Counted from the first letter of the stretch, positions 52,649-62,932 are shown. The stretch: DNA of 64,000 nucleotides from Spirosoma aureum (GCF_011604685.1 NZ_CP050063.1:6117001-6181000); one strand, 5' to 3'. The notes: a model not told the origin generated them from the letters alone. Translations and numbers: made by a program.

Positions 52649-53398
52649 ATGTCGCTCCGTGTCCTACTCCCATTATTGCTCACTGCGTCGGTTGCTACCG
52701 CCCAGAAAATCCATGCCCATAACGACTACGCTCAACCCAAACCATTCGTAGCTGCTTACGAACAACGTGCCGATTTTATTGAAGCCGACATCTGGTTACA
52801 GGGTGATAAATTAGTTGTTTCGCATGAAAAGCCAGCCGGCAATGCCCCAACGCTGGATTCATTGTATATAAAGCCCATTTCGAAACTATTCAACCAATAT
52901 AAGACCAAAGTAAGCCCCGACCGGGATTACACATTTGGTTTGGTGGTTGATGTAAAAGACAGCCCGGCCGACATCCTACCAAAACTGATTGCGCTCTTAC
53001 AGGAAAATCTGGCATCGTTCAATAGAACCGCGAATACAAAGGCCATTCAGGTCATTGTTAGTGGCAATCGGCCAAAAATCGAAAATTACCTCGATTATCC
53101 GCTTCTGATTCAGTTCGATGGTCGCCCGAGCGAAGTCTATGATGAAGAAACATTGCAACGGGTAGCTATGATCAGCGATAATTTCCGGCTATACTCCCGT
53201 TGGGATGGCATGGGCGACATACCCGATGCGGACCGCGAAAAACTGAAGCGCGTTATCAAGCGGGCTCATAGTGACAACAAACCGATCCGCTTCTGGGCGA
53301 TTCCCGACACACCCAATGCCTGGAAACAATTAAAAAAGTTAGGCATCGATATCATTAATACCGATAAAGTTGCTGAAGCCGTACAGGCTATGCGGTAA
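52649..53398 (+). CDS. Secreted PI-PLC-like phosphodiesterase
   Basis: This is a TIM-barrel phosphodiesterase of the PI-PLC/GDPD type. The start at ATG 52649 gives a clean signal peptide (MSLRVLLPLLLTASVATAQ); a GTG two codons earlier is possible. The active-site signature is IHAHNDYAQPKPF followed by FIEADIWLQGDKLVVSHEK, with the acidic metal ligands and the second His, and the barrel closes with RFWAIPDTPNAWKQL and GIDIINTDK. It is about 250 residues, the usual size for the Bacteroidota group. The substrate, a phosphodiester lipid or glycerophosphodiester, is not determinable. Confidence 0.8.
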   Translation: MSLRVLLPLLLTASVATAQKIHAHNDYAQPKPFVAAYEQRADFIEADIWLQGDKLVVSHEKPAGNAPTLDSLYIKPISKLFNQYKTKVSPDRDYTFGLVVDVKDSPADILPKLIALLQENLASFNRTANTKAIQVIVSGNRPKIENYLDYPLLIQFDGRPSEVYDEETLQRVAMISDNFRLYSRWDGMGDIPDADREKLKRVIKRAHSDNKPIRFWAIPDTPNAWKQLKKLGIDIINTDKVAEAVQAMR

Positions 53399-53448
53399 TA
53401 ATTACCTGCATTATGATTTGAAACAGGATCGCTCCTGCCCAGAAGTAT

Positions 53449-53470
53449 AGCCGAACAGCGTTGTTCGGCT
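53449..53470 (+). terminator. Rho-independent terminator
   Basis: AGCCGAACA (53449-53457) and its complement 53462-53470 form a 9-bp stem with a GCGT loop, followed by a T-run (53471-53475). It lies 51 bp after the phosphodiesterase stop. Confidence 0.88.
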
Positions 53471-53623
53471 TTTTTCGTTCCTGAGCCGGGAACGGGTTAT
53501 TATTTTTACGGCTGTAGATCTTCCACGGATTCCATTCAAATAGATAACAGTAAACATGATGGCCTTCCTCCTTTTAGTACTATCAACGTCAAGTTTGCTT
53601 TCCTAAAACCTCTTTCCTCTCCG

Positions 53624-55378
53624 ATGGATATTCCTCAGCTAAAAAAGGCTCCCGTTGTCTATGATGTCGTCATTGTCGGTTCTGGCGCGGGGGGCGGCAT
53701 GGCCGCTTATACGCTAGCCAAAGCGGGCGCTAAAGTTGCCCTGCTCGAAGCGGGTGGTTATTATGACCCTGCCGATCCCAAATACATTACCCAGCTGAAA
53801 TGGCCCTGGGAATCACCGCGACGTGGGGCCAGTACAGCCGCTCGTTCTGGGGGTGATTTCGATGCAGCCTGGGGTGGTTGGGATATTGACGGAGAACCCT
53901 ATTCGTCTAAACCCGGCACCGAGTTTCACTGGTTTCGTTCACGGATGCTAGGAGGACGCACGAACCACTGGGGGCGAATCTCGCTCCGGTTCGGCCCCGA
54001 CGATTTCCGGCGTCGCTCCTTGACGGGCGTGGGCGATGACTGGCCTATCGGCTATGATGATCTGAAACCTTTCTACGACCGGGTTGACAAATTAATTGGT
54101 GTCTTCGGTTCGATCGAGAATCTTCCGAATGAACCCGACGGAATTTTTCTGCCGCCACCCAAACCCCGTCTGCACGAGCTAATGATTCGGAAGGGTGCCA
54201 AAAGTATCGGCATTCCTGTGATTCCATCACGGCTTAGTATTCTGACCAAGCCCATCAATAAAGAACGCGGTCAGTGTTTCTATTGCCACCAGTGCAACCG
54301 GGGTTGCCAGGCTTATGCCGATTTTTCGTCATCGTCAGTTCTTTGTATTCCGGCAGTTAAAACGGGCAATGTCACACTGATCAATGGTGCTATGGCCCGT
54401 GAAGTACTTACCGATCCGCAAACCGGTCTGGCAACGGGCGTTAGTTACGTAGACACCCGCACACTGGAAGAGATTACTATTCGGGCTAAGGCCGTTATGC
54501 TCGGAGCAAGTACCTGCGAATCGGCACGGATTCTGCTCAACTCCAAATCGGCTCGCTTTCCTAACGGCCTGGCTAATTCGAGTGGCGTTGTCGGGAAATA
54601 CCTTAATGATTCGACCGGAGCCAGTCGCTCGGCGTTTGTACCGGCTTTGATGGATCGCAAACGCTACAACGAAGATGGCGTCGGTGGTATGCACGTCTTT
54701 ACACCGTGGTGGCTCGACAACCGCAAACTTGACTTCCCTCGTGGTTACCACATCGAGTACGGGGGTGGCATGGGTATGCCAGGCTACGGCTTCGGCGGAG
54801 GAGTTGAAGCGTTGAACGGTATGATTCCTGGTCGCGACGGTAAAACGAAACCGGGCGGTGGCTATGGAAAAGGGCTAAAAGATGATTATCGCCGATTCTA
54901 CGGTGCTTATATTGGTATGTCAGGTCGGGGTGAACCGGTTCCGCTTGAAAGTAACTACTGCGAAATCGATCCGAATGCGGTGGACAAATACGGGATTCCT
55001 GTTTTGCGCTTTCACTACAAATGGTCGGATTATGAGGTGAAGCAGGCCAAACACATGCAGGATACCTTCGAAGAAATTATTCATTCAATGGGAGGCATTG
55101 CTCTTGGCCCTAAACCTGGCCCAGATTCTGCACATGGCTACGGCCTGGCTGCTCCTGGCCGAATCATCCATGAAGTGGGTACGGTTCGCATGGGCAATGA
55201 CCCACAGAAGTCAGCGCTGAATAAATATCAGCAGGCTCATGATGTAAAAAATCTGTTTGTTATCGATGCAGCTCCTTTTGTTTCTCAAGGAGACAAAAAT
55301 GTAACCTGGACCATTCTGGCCAGTTCCATGCGTACATCAGAATATCTGATTGATCAGGTCAAGCAGAAAAACATATAA
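53624..55378 (+). CDS. GMC-family oxidoreductase
   Basis: This 584-residue FAD-dependent dehydrogenase is a distant paralogue of the gene at 22789-24507. It has the FAD site VVIVGSGAGGGMAAYTL, a substrate-side GRTNHWGRISLRFGP, the Cys-rich segment GQCFYCHQCNRGCQAYADF at about residue 218, and C-terminal HEVGTVRMGNDP with the family His, and KNVTWTILASSMR with the Asn. A Gly-rich insert lies at about residues 380-420. There is no signal peptide and no small-subunit gene nearby, so either it acts in the cytoplasm or its export partner is encoded elsewhere. Confidence 0.88.
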   Translation: MDIPQLKKAPVVYDVVIVGSGAGGGMAAYTLAKAGAKVALLEAGGYYDPADPKYITQLKWPWESPRRGASTAARSGGDFDAAWGGWDIDGEPYSSKPGTEFHWFRSRMLGGRTNHWGRISLRFGPDDFRRRSLTGVGDDWPIGYDDLKPFYDRVDKLIGVFGSIENLPNEPDGIFLPPPKPRLHELMIRKGAKSIGIPVIPSRLSILTKPINKERGQCFYCHQCNRGCQAYADFSSSSVLCIPAVKTGNVTLINGAMAREVLTDPQTGLATGVSYVDTRTLEEITIRAKAVMLGASTCESARILLNSKSARFPNGLANSSGVVGKYLNDSTGASRSAFVPALMDRKRYNEDGVGGMHVFTPWWLDNRKLDFPRGYHIEYGGGMGMPGYGFGGGVEALNGMIPGRDGKTKPGGGYGKGLKDDYRRFYGAYIGMSGRGEPVPLESNYCEIDPNAVDKYGIPVLRFHYKWSDYEVKQAKHMQDTFEEIIHSMGGIALGPKPGPDSAHGYGLAAPGRIIHEVGTVRMGNDPQKSALNKYQQAHDVKNLFVIDAAPFVSQGDKNVTWTILASSMRTSEYLIDQVKQKNI

Positions 55379-55468
55379 GGTTAGGCTTTTCGCTCAGAAG
55401 CGTGCCACGGTTATTACGAGCATCATCAGAAACTGTGGCACGCTTCTGAGCGAAAAGCCTAACCTTAT
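55375..55468. repeat. Hairpin element with GTGCCACGGTT apex, copy 3
   Basis: Arms 55375-55412 and 55431-55468 pair over 38 bp with a single G/T wobble and an 18-nt loop. The apex is the same GTGCCACGGTT / AACTGTGGCAC as at 27067-27139; the outer 27 bp are specific. The 5' arm begins inside the last codon of the GMC gene and contains its TAA stop. It lies between convergent genes. Confidence 0.8.
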
Positions 55469-55502
55469 GTAGAACGATTTCTCACTCGTGCTACATAAAC
55501 AA

Positions 55503-55537
55503 AAAAAGCCTGCCAATTTTGAATTGGCAGGCTTTTT
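55503..55537 (-). terminator. Terminator of clpC
   Basis: AAAAAGCCTGCCAATT (55503-55518) and its perfect complement (55522-55537) form a 16-bp stem with a TTG loop, 16 bp past the clpC stop; on the minus strand the distal arm ends in a run of T. Confidence 0.9.
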
Positions 55538-55553
55538 AGTACATAGTTGAGGG

Positions 55554-58085
55554 TTATTCAACCACGGCTTCAGGCTTTTTTACAGTAATGGTTAAGACAT
55601 CGCCTTCGCCACTATAGTCAGCCAGAATCGTATCGCCCTCTTTTAATTCTCCTTTCAGAATTTCTTCTGCAACGGGGTCTTCAAGGTAACGCTGGATAGC
55701 GCGGCTTAGCGGACGAGCACCGTATTGTGGATCATATCCTTTCTCCGACAGGAAGTCTTTTGCCTTCTCAGTCAACTCAACCGTGTAACCAAGGTTGGTT
55801 ACACGACCCAGGAGTTTGCCCAACATCAGGTCAATGATCTTGTGAATGTCTTCGCGTTGCAGCGAGTTAAACACAATTACATCGTCCAGACGGTTGAGGA
55901 ATTCAGGTGAGAACGCTTTACGCAGTGCACTCTGAATTGTACTCTTCATCAGATCGTCCTGCGATTCAGCCGACTTGCGTGTAGCGAAACCAATACCAGC
56001 CCCGAAATCTTTCAGGTCACGAACCCCAATGTTAGAGGTCATGATGATGATTGTATTCCGGAAATCCACGCGACGACCCAGACCATCGGTCAGGATACCA
56101 TCGTCGAGCACCTGCAACAGAATGTTAAATACATCTGGGTGTGCTTTTTCGATTTCGTCCAACAGCACAACGCTGTAGGGTTTCCGGCGGATTTTTTCGG
56201 TCAATTGACCACCTTCTTCATAACCTACATAGCCCGGAGGTGCACCAACTAATCGGCTAACACTGAATTTCTCCATGTATTCCGACATATCGATCCGCAC
56301 CAGCGCGTCGTCCTTATCGAAGAGGTAGGTAGCCAGCACTTTGGCAAGTTCTGTCTTACCTACGCCCGTTGGGCCCAGGAAGATAAACGAACCAATCGGT
56401 TTCTTAGGATCTTTCAGACCAACCCGTGTCCGCTGAATCGCTTTCACCAGTTTATCGATAGCCGACTGCTGACCGATTACACGACCTTTCAGTTCCTCGC
56501 CCATGTTGACGAGTTTCTTACCTTCGTCGTTGGATACACTGGTAACCGGAATTCCGGTCATCATGGCCACGACTTCGGCAACACTTTCTTCGTTGACCGT
56601 GTAGCGACGCTTTTTCGTATCCTCTTCCCATGCCTGTTTAGCACGGTCAAGCTGATCGATCAGGCGTTTTTCCTTGTCGCGAAGCTGAGCGGCTTCTTCG
56701 TATTTCTGGCTTTTAACAACCTGGTTTTTCTCTTTCTTGATATTCTCAATTTGCTCTTCGAGCTTAAGAATATCTTCGGGAACCGTGATGTTCGAAATGT
56801 GTACCCGAGCACCTACTTCGTCCAGTACATCAATAGCTTTGTCGGGCAGGAACCGATCAGAAATATACCGTTCTGACAGTTTCACAGCAGCCTCAATTGC
56901 TTCTTTGGTATAGGTAACGTGGTGGTGATCTTCGTATTTATCCTTGATATTATTCAGGATCTCGATCGTTTCATCGATCGAGGTCGCATCGACCATAACC
57001 ATCTGGAAACGACGGGCCAAAGCACCATCTTTCTCGATATACTGCCGATATTCATCAAGTGTGGTTGCGCCAATGCATTGAATGTCACCCCGCGCCAGCG
57101 CTGGTTTGAACATATTCGAGGCATCCAGTGAACCCGATGCACCGCCTGCACCAACAATGGTGTGCAACTCATCGATAAACAGAATGACTTCGGGTGATTT
57201 CTCCAGTTCATTCATTACAGCCTTCATGCGCTCTTCGAACTGGCCACGGTATTTCGTGCCAGCAACTAGCGATGCAAGGTCAAGTGTAACGACACGCTTA
57301 CCGAACAGTACCCGCGATACTTTCTTCTGCACGATGCGCAGGGCAAGTCCTTCGGCAATTGCCGTCTTACCAACGCCTGGCTCACCGATCAGGATCGGGT
57401 TGTTTTTCTTCCGGCGGCTCAGGATCTGAGCCACACGCTCAATTTCTTTTTCACGACCCACGATAGGATCCAGCTTGCCGACTTCTGCGAGTTTGGTCAA
57501 ATCCCGGCCGAAATTGTCAAGAACAGGCGTTCTTGATTTTTCTGAGCCTTTGGGATCTTTGCCCGAACCAGAGCTGCCGCCACCGCCGAACATGCCCCGA
57601 TCGTTGTCGTCGTCGTCGGTTTCGGGGCCCATCACTGGACGGCTTCCCGAAGACTGATATTCGAGCATTTCCTTAATGACTTCGTAATTAACATTAAACT
57701 TGTTCAGAATCTGTGTAGCGACATTGTCTTCGTCACGCAGAATCGATAGCAACAAATGCTCCGTTCCGATGAGCGGGCTTTTGAAGATCTTGGCTTCCAG
57801 GTATGTGATTTTCAGGGTCTTTTCCGACTGACGGGTCAGCGGAATGTTGGCCAGATTTTTCACATTGTTGGTAGCGGTTCCTTTCGTTGCCTGTTCGATA
57901 GTGACCCGGAGTTCGTCGAGTGAGATACCGAGTTTTTTCAGTAGACCAACGGCCACACCCTCTCCCTCACGAATCATGCCTAGCAGCAGATGTTCGGTTC
58001 CAATGTAGTCGTGGCCTAAGCGTAAGGCTTCCTCCCGACTCAGCGTGATGACTTCCTTGACGCGGTTTGAGAATTTTGCTTCCAT
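55554..58085 (-). CDS. clpC: ATP-dependent Clp protease ATPase subunit ClpC
   Basis: This AAA+ unfoldase feeds substrates to ClpP and acts in stress responses. The 843-residue protein has two N-terminal Clp repeats ([18 protein letters not shown] and [17 protein letters not shown]), a Gly/Ser-rich linker (about 155-180), AAA1 with [13 protein letters not shown], a UVR-type coiled segment ([17 protein letters not shown]) typical of ClpC rather than ClpB, and AAA2 with [14 protein letters not shown] and the D2-small domain [16 protein letters not shown]. No mcsA, mcsB or ctsR genes are adjacent. A well-defined terminator follows. Confidence 0.97.
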   Translation of the reverse strand: MEAKFSNRVKEVITLSREEALRLGHDYIGTEHLLLGMIREGEGVAVGLLKKLGISLDELRVTIEQATKGTATNNVKNLANIPLTRQSEKTLKITYLEAKIFKSPLIGTEHLLLSILRDEDNVATQILNKFNVNYEVIKEMLEYQSSGSRPVMGPETDDDDNDRGMFGGGGSSGSGKDPKGSEKSRTPVLDNFGRDLTKLAEVGKLDPIVGREKEIERVAQILSRRKKNNPILIGEPGVGKTAIAEGLALRIVQKKVSRVLFGKRVVTLDLASLVAGTKYRGQFEERMKAVMNELEKSPEVILFIDELHTIVGAGGASGSLDASNMFKPALARGDIQCIGATTLDEYRQYIEKDGALARRFQMVMVDATSIDETIEILNNIKDKYEDHHHVTYTKEAIEAAVKLSERYISDRFLPDKAIDVLDEVGARVHISNITVPEDILKLEEQIENIKKEKNQVVKSQKYEEAAQLRDKEKRLIDQLDRAKQAWEEDTKKRRYTVNEESVAEVVAMMTGIPVTSVSNDEGKKLVNMGEELKGRVIGQQSAIDKLVKAIQRTRVGLKDPKKPIGSFIFLGPTGVGKTELAKVLATYLFDKDDALVRIDMSEYMEKFSVSRLVGAPPGYVGYEEGGQLTEKIRRKPYSVVLLDEIEKAHPDVFNILLQVLDDGILTDGLGRRVDFRNTIIIMTSNIGVRDLKDFGAGIGFATRKSAESQDDLMKSTIQSALRKAFSPEFLNRLDDVIVFNSLQREDIHKIIDLMLGKLLGRVTNLGYTVELTEKAKDFLSEKGYDPQYGARPLSRAIQRYLEDPVAEEILKGELKEGDTILADYSGEGDVLTITVKKPEAVVE

Positions 58086-58233
58086 TCGCTTGGGGTCTCC
58101 TTAGGTAAGCGTATACTGGCTTAACGAAGAGTTTTAAGGATTTGTTCACTCCTGCCAGCGAGCCAGTTTTACAGTTATCGGTACGTACGCTTTCAGGTAA
58201 AATACTGCATATATAACGCCTGAAACCAGTAAA

Positions 58234-58929
58234 TCATTTCAAACTTAAAAACTCCGTCGCCAGTGGTCCCTGGCAGAATAATAGGTCTATTATACTCAGA
58301 TTTGGTACAAAATCAAAGCCAAAGTTCTGCTGATAGGGCATCGGTTTGTAGAATACATACGATTCTGTCCTATTTCGCGGATTTATCATCGAACGAGCGT
58401 CAAATAGACTGGCCCCCGAAGGCTTTTCATAGCAATTTGTCAGGTCCACCTTCTTGGTTACCCCAAGTAGTTTCAGACAAATTGTCAGCAGCTCGCTATT
58501 CAAATCAAACAAAAACGTCCAGTTTTTCTGGTAAATCCGTTCAAACTCGGGCGCATAGTACTCAAAAAACGGTGCTTTGCTGTAAGCTGTCTGTAGGCTC
58601 CGCCAGTGATGCTTTTGCCAGGACTGACTATTATCCACCTGAAGATCCCGAATCGGGTGATGATGGGTTCCCTGTTGTACTGGCACTGTAAGTGCATCCA
58701 CTTTATTTGCCGTCAGAACGTAGCAGCGATTTCTGTAACTTTGCTTCTGGTAATGCTCATGAGCCTCTAACCGTACCCGCTGAAATTGCAATAACCCTGA
58801 CACATAGTCCAGACAAGGCAAATAGTGTAATTCAACGAGTAACTCGGTCGGATCAGGCTGCGGTTGGTACTTTTCCAATAACAACAAACGTATCCGTTCA
58901 CAAGTAAGGCAAAAAATCAATACCACCAA
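58234..58929 (-). CDS. WbqC-like family protein
   Basis: The 231-residue frame contains the family signature LLVELHYLPCLDYVSGL, then HEHYQKQSYRNRCYVLTANK and a C-terminal YQQNFGFDFVPNLSIIDLLF. WbqC-like proteins are common in Bacteroidota and lie near polysaccharide or O-antigen genes, but their activity is not known. The start is uncertain: the frame opens with a TTG at 58929 and several further TTG codons (about 58881-58890) precede the conserved core, so the true protein may be 12-16 residues shorter. It is divergent from the acyltransferase gene. Confidence 0.8.
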   Translation of the reverse strand: MVVLIFCLTCERIRLLLLEKYQPQPDPTELLVELHYLPCLDYVSGLLQFQRVRLEAHEHYQKQSYRNRCYVLTANKVDALTVPVQQGTHHHPIRDLQVDNSQSWQKHHWRSLQTAYSKAPFFEYYAPEFERIYQKNWTFLFDLNSELLTICLKLLGVTKKVDLTNCYEKPSGASLFDARSMINPRNRTESYVFYKPMPYQQNFGFDFVPNLSIIDLLFCQGPLATEFLSLK

Positions 58930-59011
58930 CTGATTTTGTATATTTTTAATTTTTCGGGTATCAGCGAAGCAAAATCACCGTTTTGACTTCAGATTTCCTA
59001 CCAATTACAGA

Positions 59012-59884
59012 ATGATTTTCTTTCGTTTATTGTCGCGGCTGCCGCTTGGATTGCTTTATGGCCTTGCCGACTTCCTGTATTTTCTGTTACTGCACGTCGT
59101 TCGTTATCGGCGTAAGGTCGTCATTGAGAATCTTCAGTTATCGTTCCCGGAAAAATCTCCCACAGAAATTAACCGAATCGCCAGAGGGTTTTATCGAAAC
59201 TTAACGGATCTGATTGTTGAAACCATTAAGATGCCCACCCTCCCAGCGGAAGAGTTACGGCAGAGAGTTCAGTTTACGAATGCTGAGCTGGTCAAAGAGC
59301 GGCTTCGGTCTGGCCAGGCAGTGATCGGGATGGCTTCTCATAGTAGTAATTGGGAGTGGATTCCATCGGCTTCTGTTTTGAACGATATGCCGACCGATAG
59401 TATTTATAAACAGCTAAACAGTCCTTTTTTTGAAAAATTGATGCAGTCTGTACGGGCAAGTTTTGGTGCGGTGCCTGTTCCGATGAATACGCTCCCCCGA
59501 CGGATGGTTGCCCAGAAAGATGTTCCGCGTATAATTGCGCTTGTGGCCGATCAGGTGCCGGATGTTCCTGAGCAGGCTTACTGGACGAATTTCCTGCATC
59601 GGGATACGCCCTTTTATCCGGGGACAGAACGACTCGCACGAAGTCGGGATCTGCCCGTTTTTTATACTGAACTGAGACGAATCCGGCGTGGCTATTATGC
59701 GGTAACATTTACTCAAATTGGCCAACCTCCCTACAGTGGGCTACAGCCCGGCGCTATCATGGAAAACTACCGTGACTTACTCGAAGAAACCATTCGTAAA
59801 TATCCTTCCGACTGGCTTTGGTCGCACAAGCGGTGGAAGCACTGGCGTGGTAAGTATGCCAAGGTTGGGGCGAAGCTGGAGTAG
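59012..59884 (+). CDS. LpxL/HtrB-like lysophospholipid acyltransferase
   Basis: This inner-membrane acyltransferase of 290 residues is related to the late acyltransferases of lipid A synthesis. It has an N-terminal membrane anchor (PLGLLYGLADFLYFLLLHVV), VVIENLQLSFPEKS, the catalytic HX4E motif ASHSSNWEW (His110, Glu115), then VRASFGAVPVP and ALVADQVPD, and ends DWLWSHKRWK. One such single enzyme is usual in Bacteroidota, whose lipid A is under-acylated compared with enterobacteria. The acyl donor and the position acylated are not readable. Confidence 0.9.
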   Translation: MIFFRLLSRLPLGLLYGLADFLYFLLLHVVRYRRKVVIENLQLSFPEKSPTEINRIARGFYRNLTDLIVETIKMPTLPAEELRQRVQFTNAELVKERLRSGQAVIGMASHSSNWEWIPSASVLNDMPTDSIYKQLNSPFFEKLMQSVRASFGAVPVPMNTLPRRMVAQKDVPRIIALVADQVPDVPEQAYWTNFLHRDTPFYPGTERLARSRDLPVFYTELRRIRRGYYAVTFTQIGQPPYSGLQPGAIMENYRDLLEETIRKYPSDWLWSHKRWKHWRGKYAKVGAKLE

Positions 59885-60215
59885 CCCTGGTTTATTGCAA
59901 TTAAATTACTTACCTAAAAAGCTGTAATTCAGCACAATTTCTCCTAAAAATCTGGGAGTTCTGTTTGCCTGCTTCGTTTGGGTCAAACCCCTTATAAGGT
60001 ATGCCAGCTATAGAGCCTCCTTAGTAGATCTATATACTTCCAGGGAAGCTCCAAAATGCAACCGTTTTTGGCATATGATATCACAAAATTCTATTGTTTC
60101 AACATAGGGTAAATAAATTATACTATCGCGAAACAGGTAAACTTATTTTTTCCCATATTGGGCCACTTTATTTTATTGCCCAATACTTACAACTAACCTC
60201 TAACTCAGATCATTC
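59885..60215. other. Intergenic region before the subtilase gene
   Basis: The 331 bp are AT-rich and include the promoter of the subtilase gene. A weak inverted repeat (CTCCTAAAAATCTGGGAG near 59940) may help end the acyltransferase transcript. I see no gene or operator in it. Confidence 0.4.
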
Positions 60216-62843
60216 ATGCAACTACTTCTACAAGCAGGCAGAGGGTTTTTAGCCTTTGTGGTTATACTACTATGTCTATCGTCATGGAGCCAGGCTCAGG
60301 ATGTCAAACAATTGGCAAAAGATGCCAAAGTCTCGCCCGATTTATACGCCGTTATCACGAATAATGGTATTCCCAATCAGGCACCCATTAATGGTCTTCA
60401 ACGGCTGAATCTGTTCAACACGGTTGGCAACACGATTGCCATTGAAGCTGCTGCCAACTCAGAGCAGGAAGGGGTTGCTTTGTTACAGGCCCTCCAGTCG
60501 ATGGGACTACAGCAAGGACTGGTTTTCAAGCAAAAAGTATCGGGCTATCTGCCAATCGACCAGTTGGGTGCTCTAAAATCTGTTTCGGCACTGAAGTTTG
60601 CCCGCCCTTCTTATAAGCCAAGAAATAATGTTGGTTCTGTGACATCGCAGGGTGATGTGGCTTTACGCGCCGATGTTGCCCGCTCTACCTATAATGTTAC
60701 GGGTGCTGGCGTAAAAATTGGCGTTTTGTCTGACTCCTACAATGCATTAGGTGGTGCACCTGCCGGTGTAACCTCTGGCGATTTGCCAGCTGGGGTCGAA
60801 GTGCTGGAAGACATAACTCCAGGCACCGACGAAGGCCGTGCTATGATTGAGCTGATTCATGACATAGCGCCTGGCTCCCCAATCGCCTATCATACGGCTT
60901 ATCGTACAGAGCTTAACTTTGCCCAGGGTATCAGAGATTTGGCCACTGCCGGTTGTAAGATTATTACGGATGATGTCAGTTATTTTCTTGAGCCGTTTTT
61001 TCAGGATGGCGTGGTTGCACAGGCAGTCGATGATGTGGTAAACAATCAGGGGGTAACTTATTTTTCGGCAGCCGCTAACTCGGGCCGTGCCTCCTATCAG
61101 GCCACATTCAATCCTGCTCCTTATTCTGATCCCCAATATGCAGGCGGAACCTACAGTGCCCATAATTTCGGTGGTGGCGACATAAAGCAAAGTATCACGA
61201 TTCCAGGTAGAGGAGCTGCAGCCATAATTAGCTTCCAGTGGGATGATCCATTCTTTTCGGTTAGTGGTGGTGCAGGCGCTCAAACCGATATGGATCTTCT
61301 TGTATATTACAACGGAACACTTCTGGGAGATTTATCGAGTTTTGCCGTAAATACAGGAGGTGACCCAACTGAACTCATTGGTATTCAGAATAATGGCTCT
61401 TCAGCTGTTACGCTTGAGCTAGTACTTGTCAAATATTCCGGACCAAATCCGTCATTAATTAAATGGGTCAACTTTGCGGATGATGTAACCATTGAGTACG
61501 ACACGAAAAGTTCGACGATTGTTGGGCACGCCAACTCCACCCGTGGCATTGCAGTGGGTGCGGCACCGTTCAATTTAACACCCGCTTTCAATGGTGGGCT
61601 GACCACGGCAACCATCGAGCCCTTTTCTTCGGTAGGTGGAACGCCTATTCTCTTCAACACGGCTGGTCAGCGGATAAGCCAGATCACTCGCCAGAAGCCT
61701 GAGATTACGTCTGTAGATGGAACCAACACGACCTTCTTTGTTGCAGACTCTCCAAGGGATACCGATGCGTTCCCGAACTTCTTCGGTACATCGGCCGCTG
61801 CTCCCCACGCTGCAGCCGTAGCCGCTTTGATGAAAGAAAAAGGTGGAAACAGCCTGTCGTCAAGCACGATTCTTTCGACGCTGCAACAAACGGCACTGGA
61901 TATGGACGATCCGTTTACACCTGGCTTTGATACGGGATTTGATTATGGGACAGGGTTTGGGTTTATTCAGGCCGATAAAGCCCTTCAGGCAATCAGTGGA
62001 ACGTCGTCAGACTTTTCTATTGCGGGCGTCACAACTATCACCTGCACCACTATATCAGCAGGTCAACGCACACTCACGTTTAACCCTACCTACGCAGGTC
62101 TGAATAGCCAGCCCATCTCGTTCTCAGTGGTTAATGAGTTAAGCCCAACTACCAACCCCGGCCCTTACTCACTAAATCTCTACACCGACAATCCGGTTAT
62201 CTTCCTCAAAGCCACACAATCCGGATCGCCTGGTGAGGCTAGTTTTACGTATAACTGGCTGGCTGCCTGCGGCATCAATACCAATCCTCCAGGTGCTTTC
62301 TCCATCATTGGTGTCAATACAATTACCTGTACAGCGGTATCGCCTACACAACGGACGTTGACGTTTAACCCTACCTACGCAGGTCTGAATAGCCAGCCCA
62401 TCTCGTTCTCAGTGGTTAATGAGTTAAGCCCAACTACCAATCCAGGTCCTTATACGCTTAATCTTTACACTGACAATCCGGTAGTGACGCTCAAAGCCAC
62501 ACAAACCGGGACGCCTGGTGAGGCTAGTTTCACGTATAACTGGCTGGCTGCCTGCGGAGGAGGTAGTGGCCGTTTGGGAGCCGAGTCGGGAGCTGGTTTG
62601 CAGGTTCGCGTGCTGGGGAATCCGGTAAATGAAACGGCCGAAGTTGAAGTTAGAGGTGTATCCGGACAATCTGTACAGTTGGAATTAACAGACATTCAGG
62701 GCCGGGTAATCCAACAGCATTCCATTGAAGAAGCAAAATCGATCGAGCGGTTGAGCTTGCCCGTAGGTGGACGTAAGGGATTATTGCTGCTTCGTGTTGG
62801 TACGCCAACCGAGCAAAAATCCATTAAACTGATGAAACAGTAA
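60216..62843 (+). CDS. Secreted subtilisin-like protease (S8) with T9SS sorting domain
   Basis: The 875-residue exoprotease has a signal peptide (to about SWSQAQ, residue 28), an N-terminal prodomain (about 29-150), and an S8-type catalytic domain with Asp173 (KIGVLSDSYN), His215 (AMIELIHDIAPG) and Ser526 (FGTSAAAPHAAAVAALM). The catalytic domain is interrupted by a beta-sandwich (about 300-440). Two near-identical 88-residue repeats follow (599-686, 694-781), and the last 80 residues (LQVRVLGNPVNETAEVEV onwards, ending KSIKLMKQ) are a Por-secretion type C-terminal domain, predicting export by the type IX system and surface attachment or release. Confidence 0.9.
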   Translation: MQLLLQAGRGFLAFVVILLCLSSWSQAQDVKQLAKDAKVSPDLYAVITNNGIPNQAPINGLQRLNLFNTVGNTIAIEAAANSEQEGVALLQALQSMGLQQGLVFKQKVSGYLPIDQLGALKSVSALKFARPSYKPRNNVGSVTSQGDVALRADVARSTYNVTGAGVKIGVLSDSYNALGGAPAGVTSGDLPAGVEVLEDITPGTDEGRAMIELIHDIAPGSPIAYHTAYRTELNFAQGIRDLATAGCKIITDDVSYFLEPFFQDGVVAQAVDDVVNNQGVTYFSAAANSGRASYQATFNPAPYSDPQYAGGTYSAHNFGGGDIKQSITIPGRGAAAIISFQWDDPFFSVSGGAGAQTDMDLLVYYNGTLLGDLSSFAVNTGGDPTELIGIQNNGSSAVTLELVLVKYSGPNPSLIKWVNFADDVTIEYDTKSSTIVGHANSTRGIAVGAAPFNLTPAFNGGLTTATIEPFSSVGGTPILFNTAGQRISQITRQKPEITSVDGTNTTFFVADSPRDTDAFPNFFGTSAAAPHAAAVAALMKEKGGNSLSSSTILSTLQQTALDMDDPFTPGFDTGFDYGTGFGFIQADKALQAISGTSSDFSIAGVTTITCTTISAGQRTLTFNPTYAGLNSQPISFSVVNELSPTTNPGPYSLNLYTDNPVIFLKATQSGSPGEASFTYNWLAACGINTNPPGAFSIIGVNTITCTAVSPTQRTLTFNPTYAGLNSQPISFSVVNELSPTTNPGPYTLNLYTDNPVVTLKATQTGTPGEASFTYNWLAACGGGSGRLGAESGAGLQVRVLGNPVNETAEVEVRGVSGQSVQLELTDIQGRVIQQHSIEEAKSIERLSLPVGGRKGLLLLRVGTPTEQKSIKLMKQ
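62010..62558 (+). repeat. Tandem 88-residue repeat in the subtilase gene
   Basis: Two copies, 62010-62273 and 62295-62558 (264 bp each, 285 bp apart), encode similar domains that end NWLAACG. Within them an 80-nt block is identical (62076-62155 and 62361-62440), while flanking parts have diverged, which suggests partial gene conversion or a recent duplication. Confidence 0.9.
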
Positions 62844-62867
62844 GACTAAAAATTGATTTATAAAAGC

Positions 62868-62908
62868 AATCCCGCCGATCACTGCTTTCGCTGATGATCG
62901 GCGGGATT
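62868..62908. terminator. Hairpin between convergent subtilase and small-protein genes
   Basis: AATCCCGCCGATCA (62868-62881) pairs perfectly with 62895-62908 over a 13-nt loop, followed by a T-run (62907-62911). It lies 24 bp after the subtilase stop and ends its transcript; it may also serve the minus-strand gene. Confidence 0.85.
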
Positions 62909-62932
62909 TTTGTCGATTACGTATACTAAACT

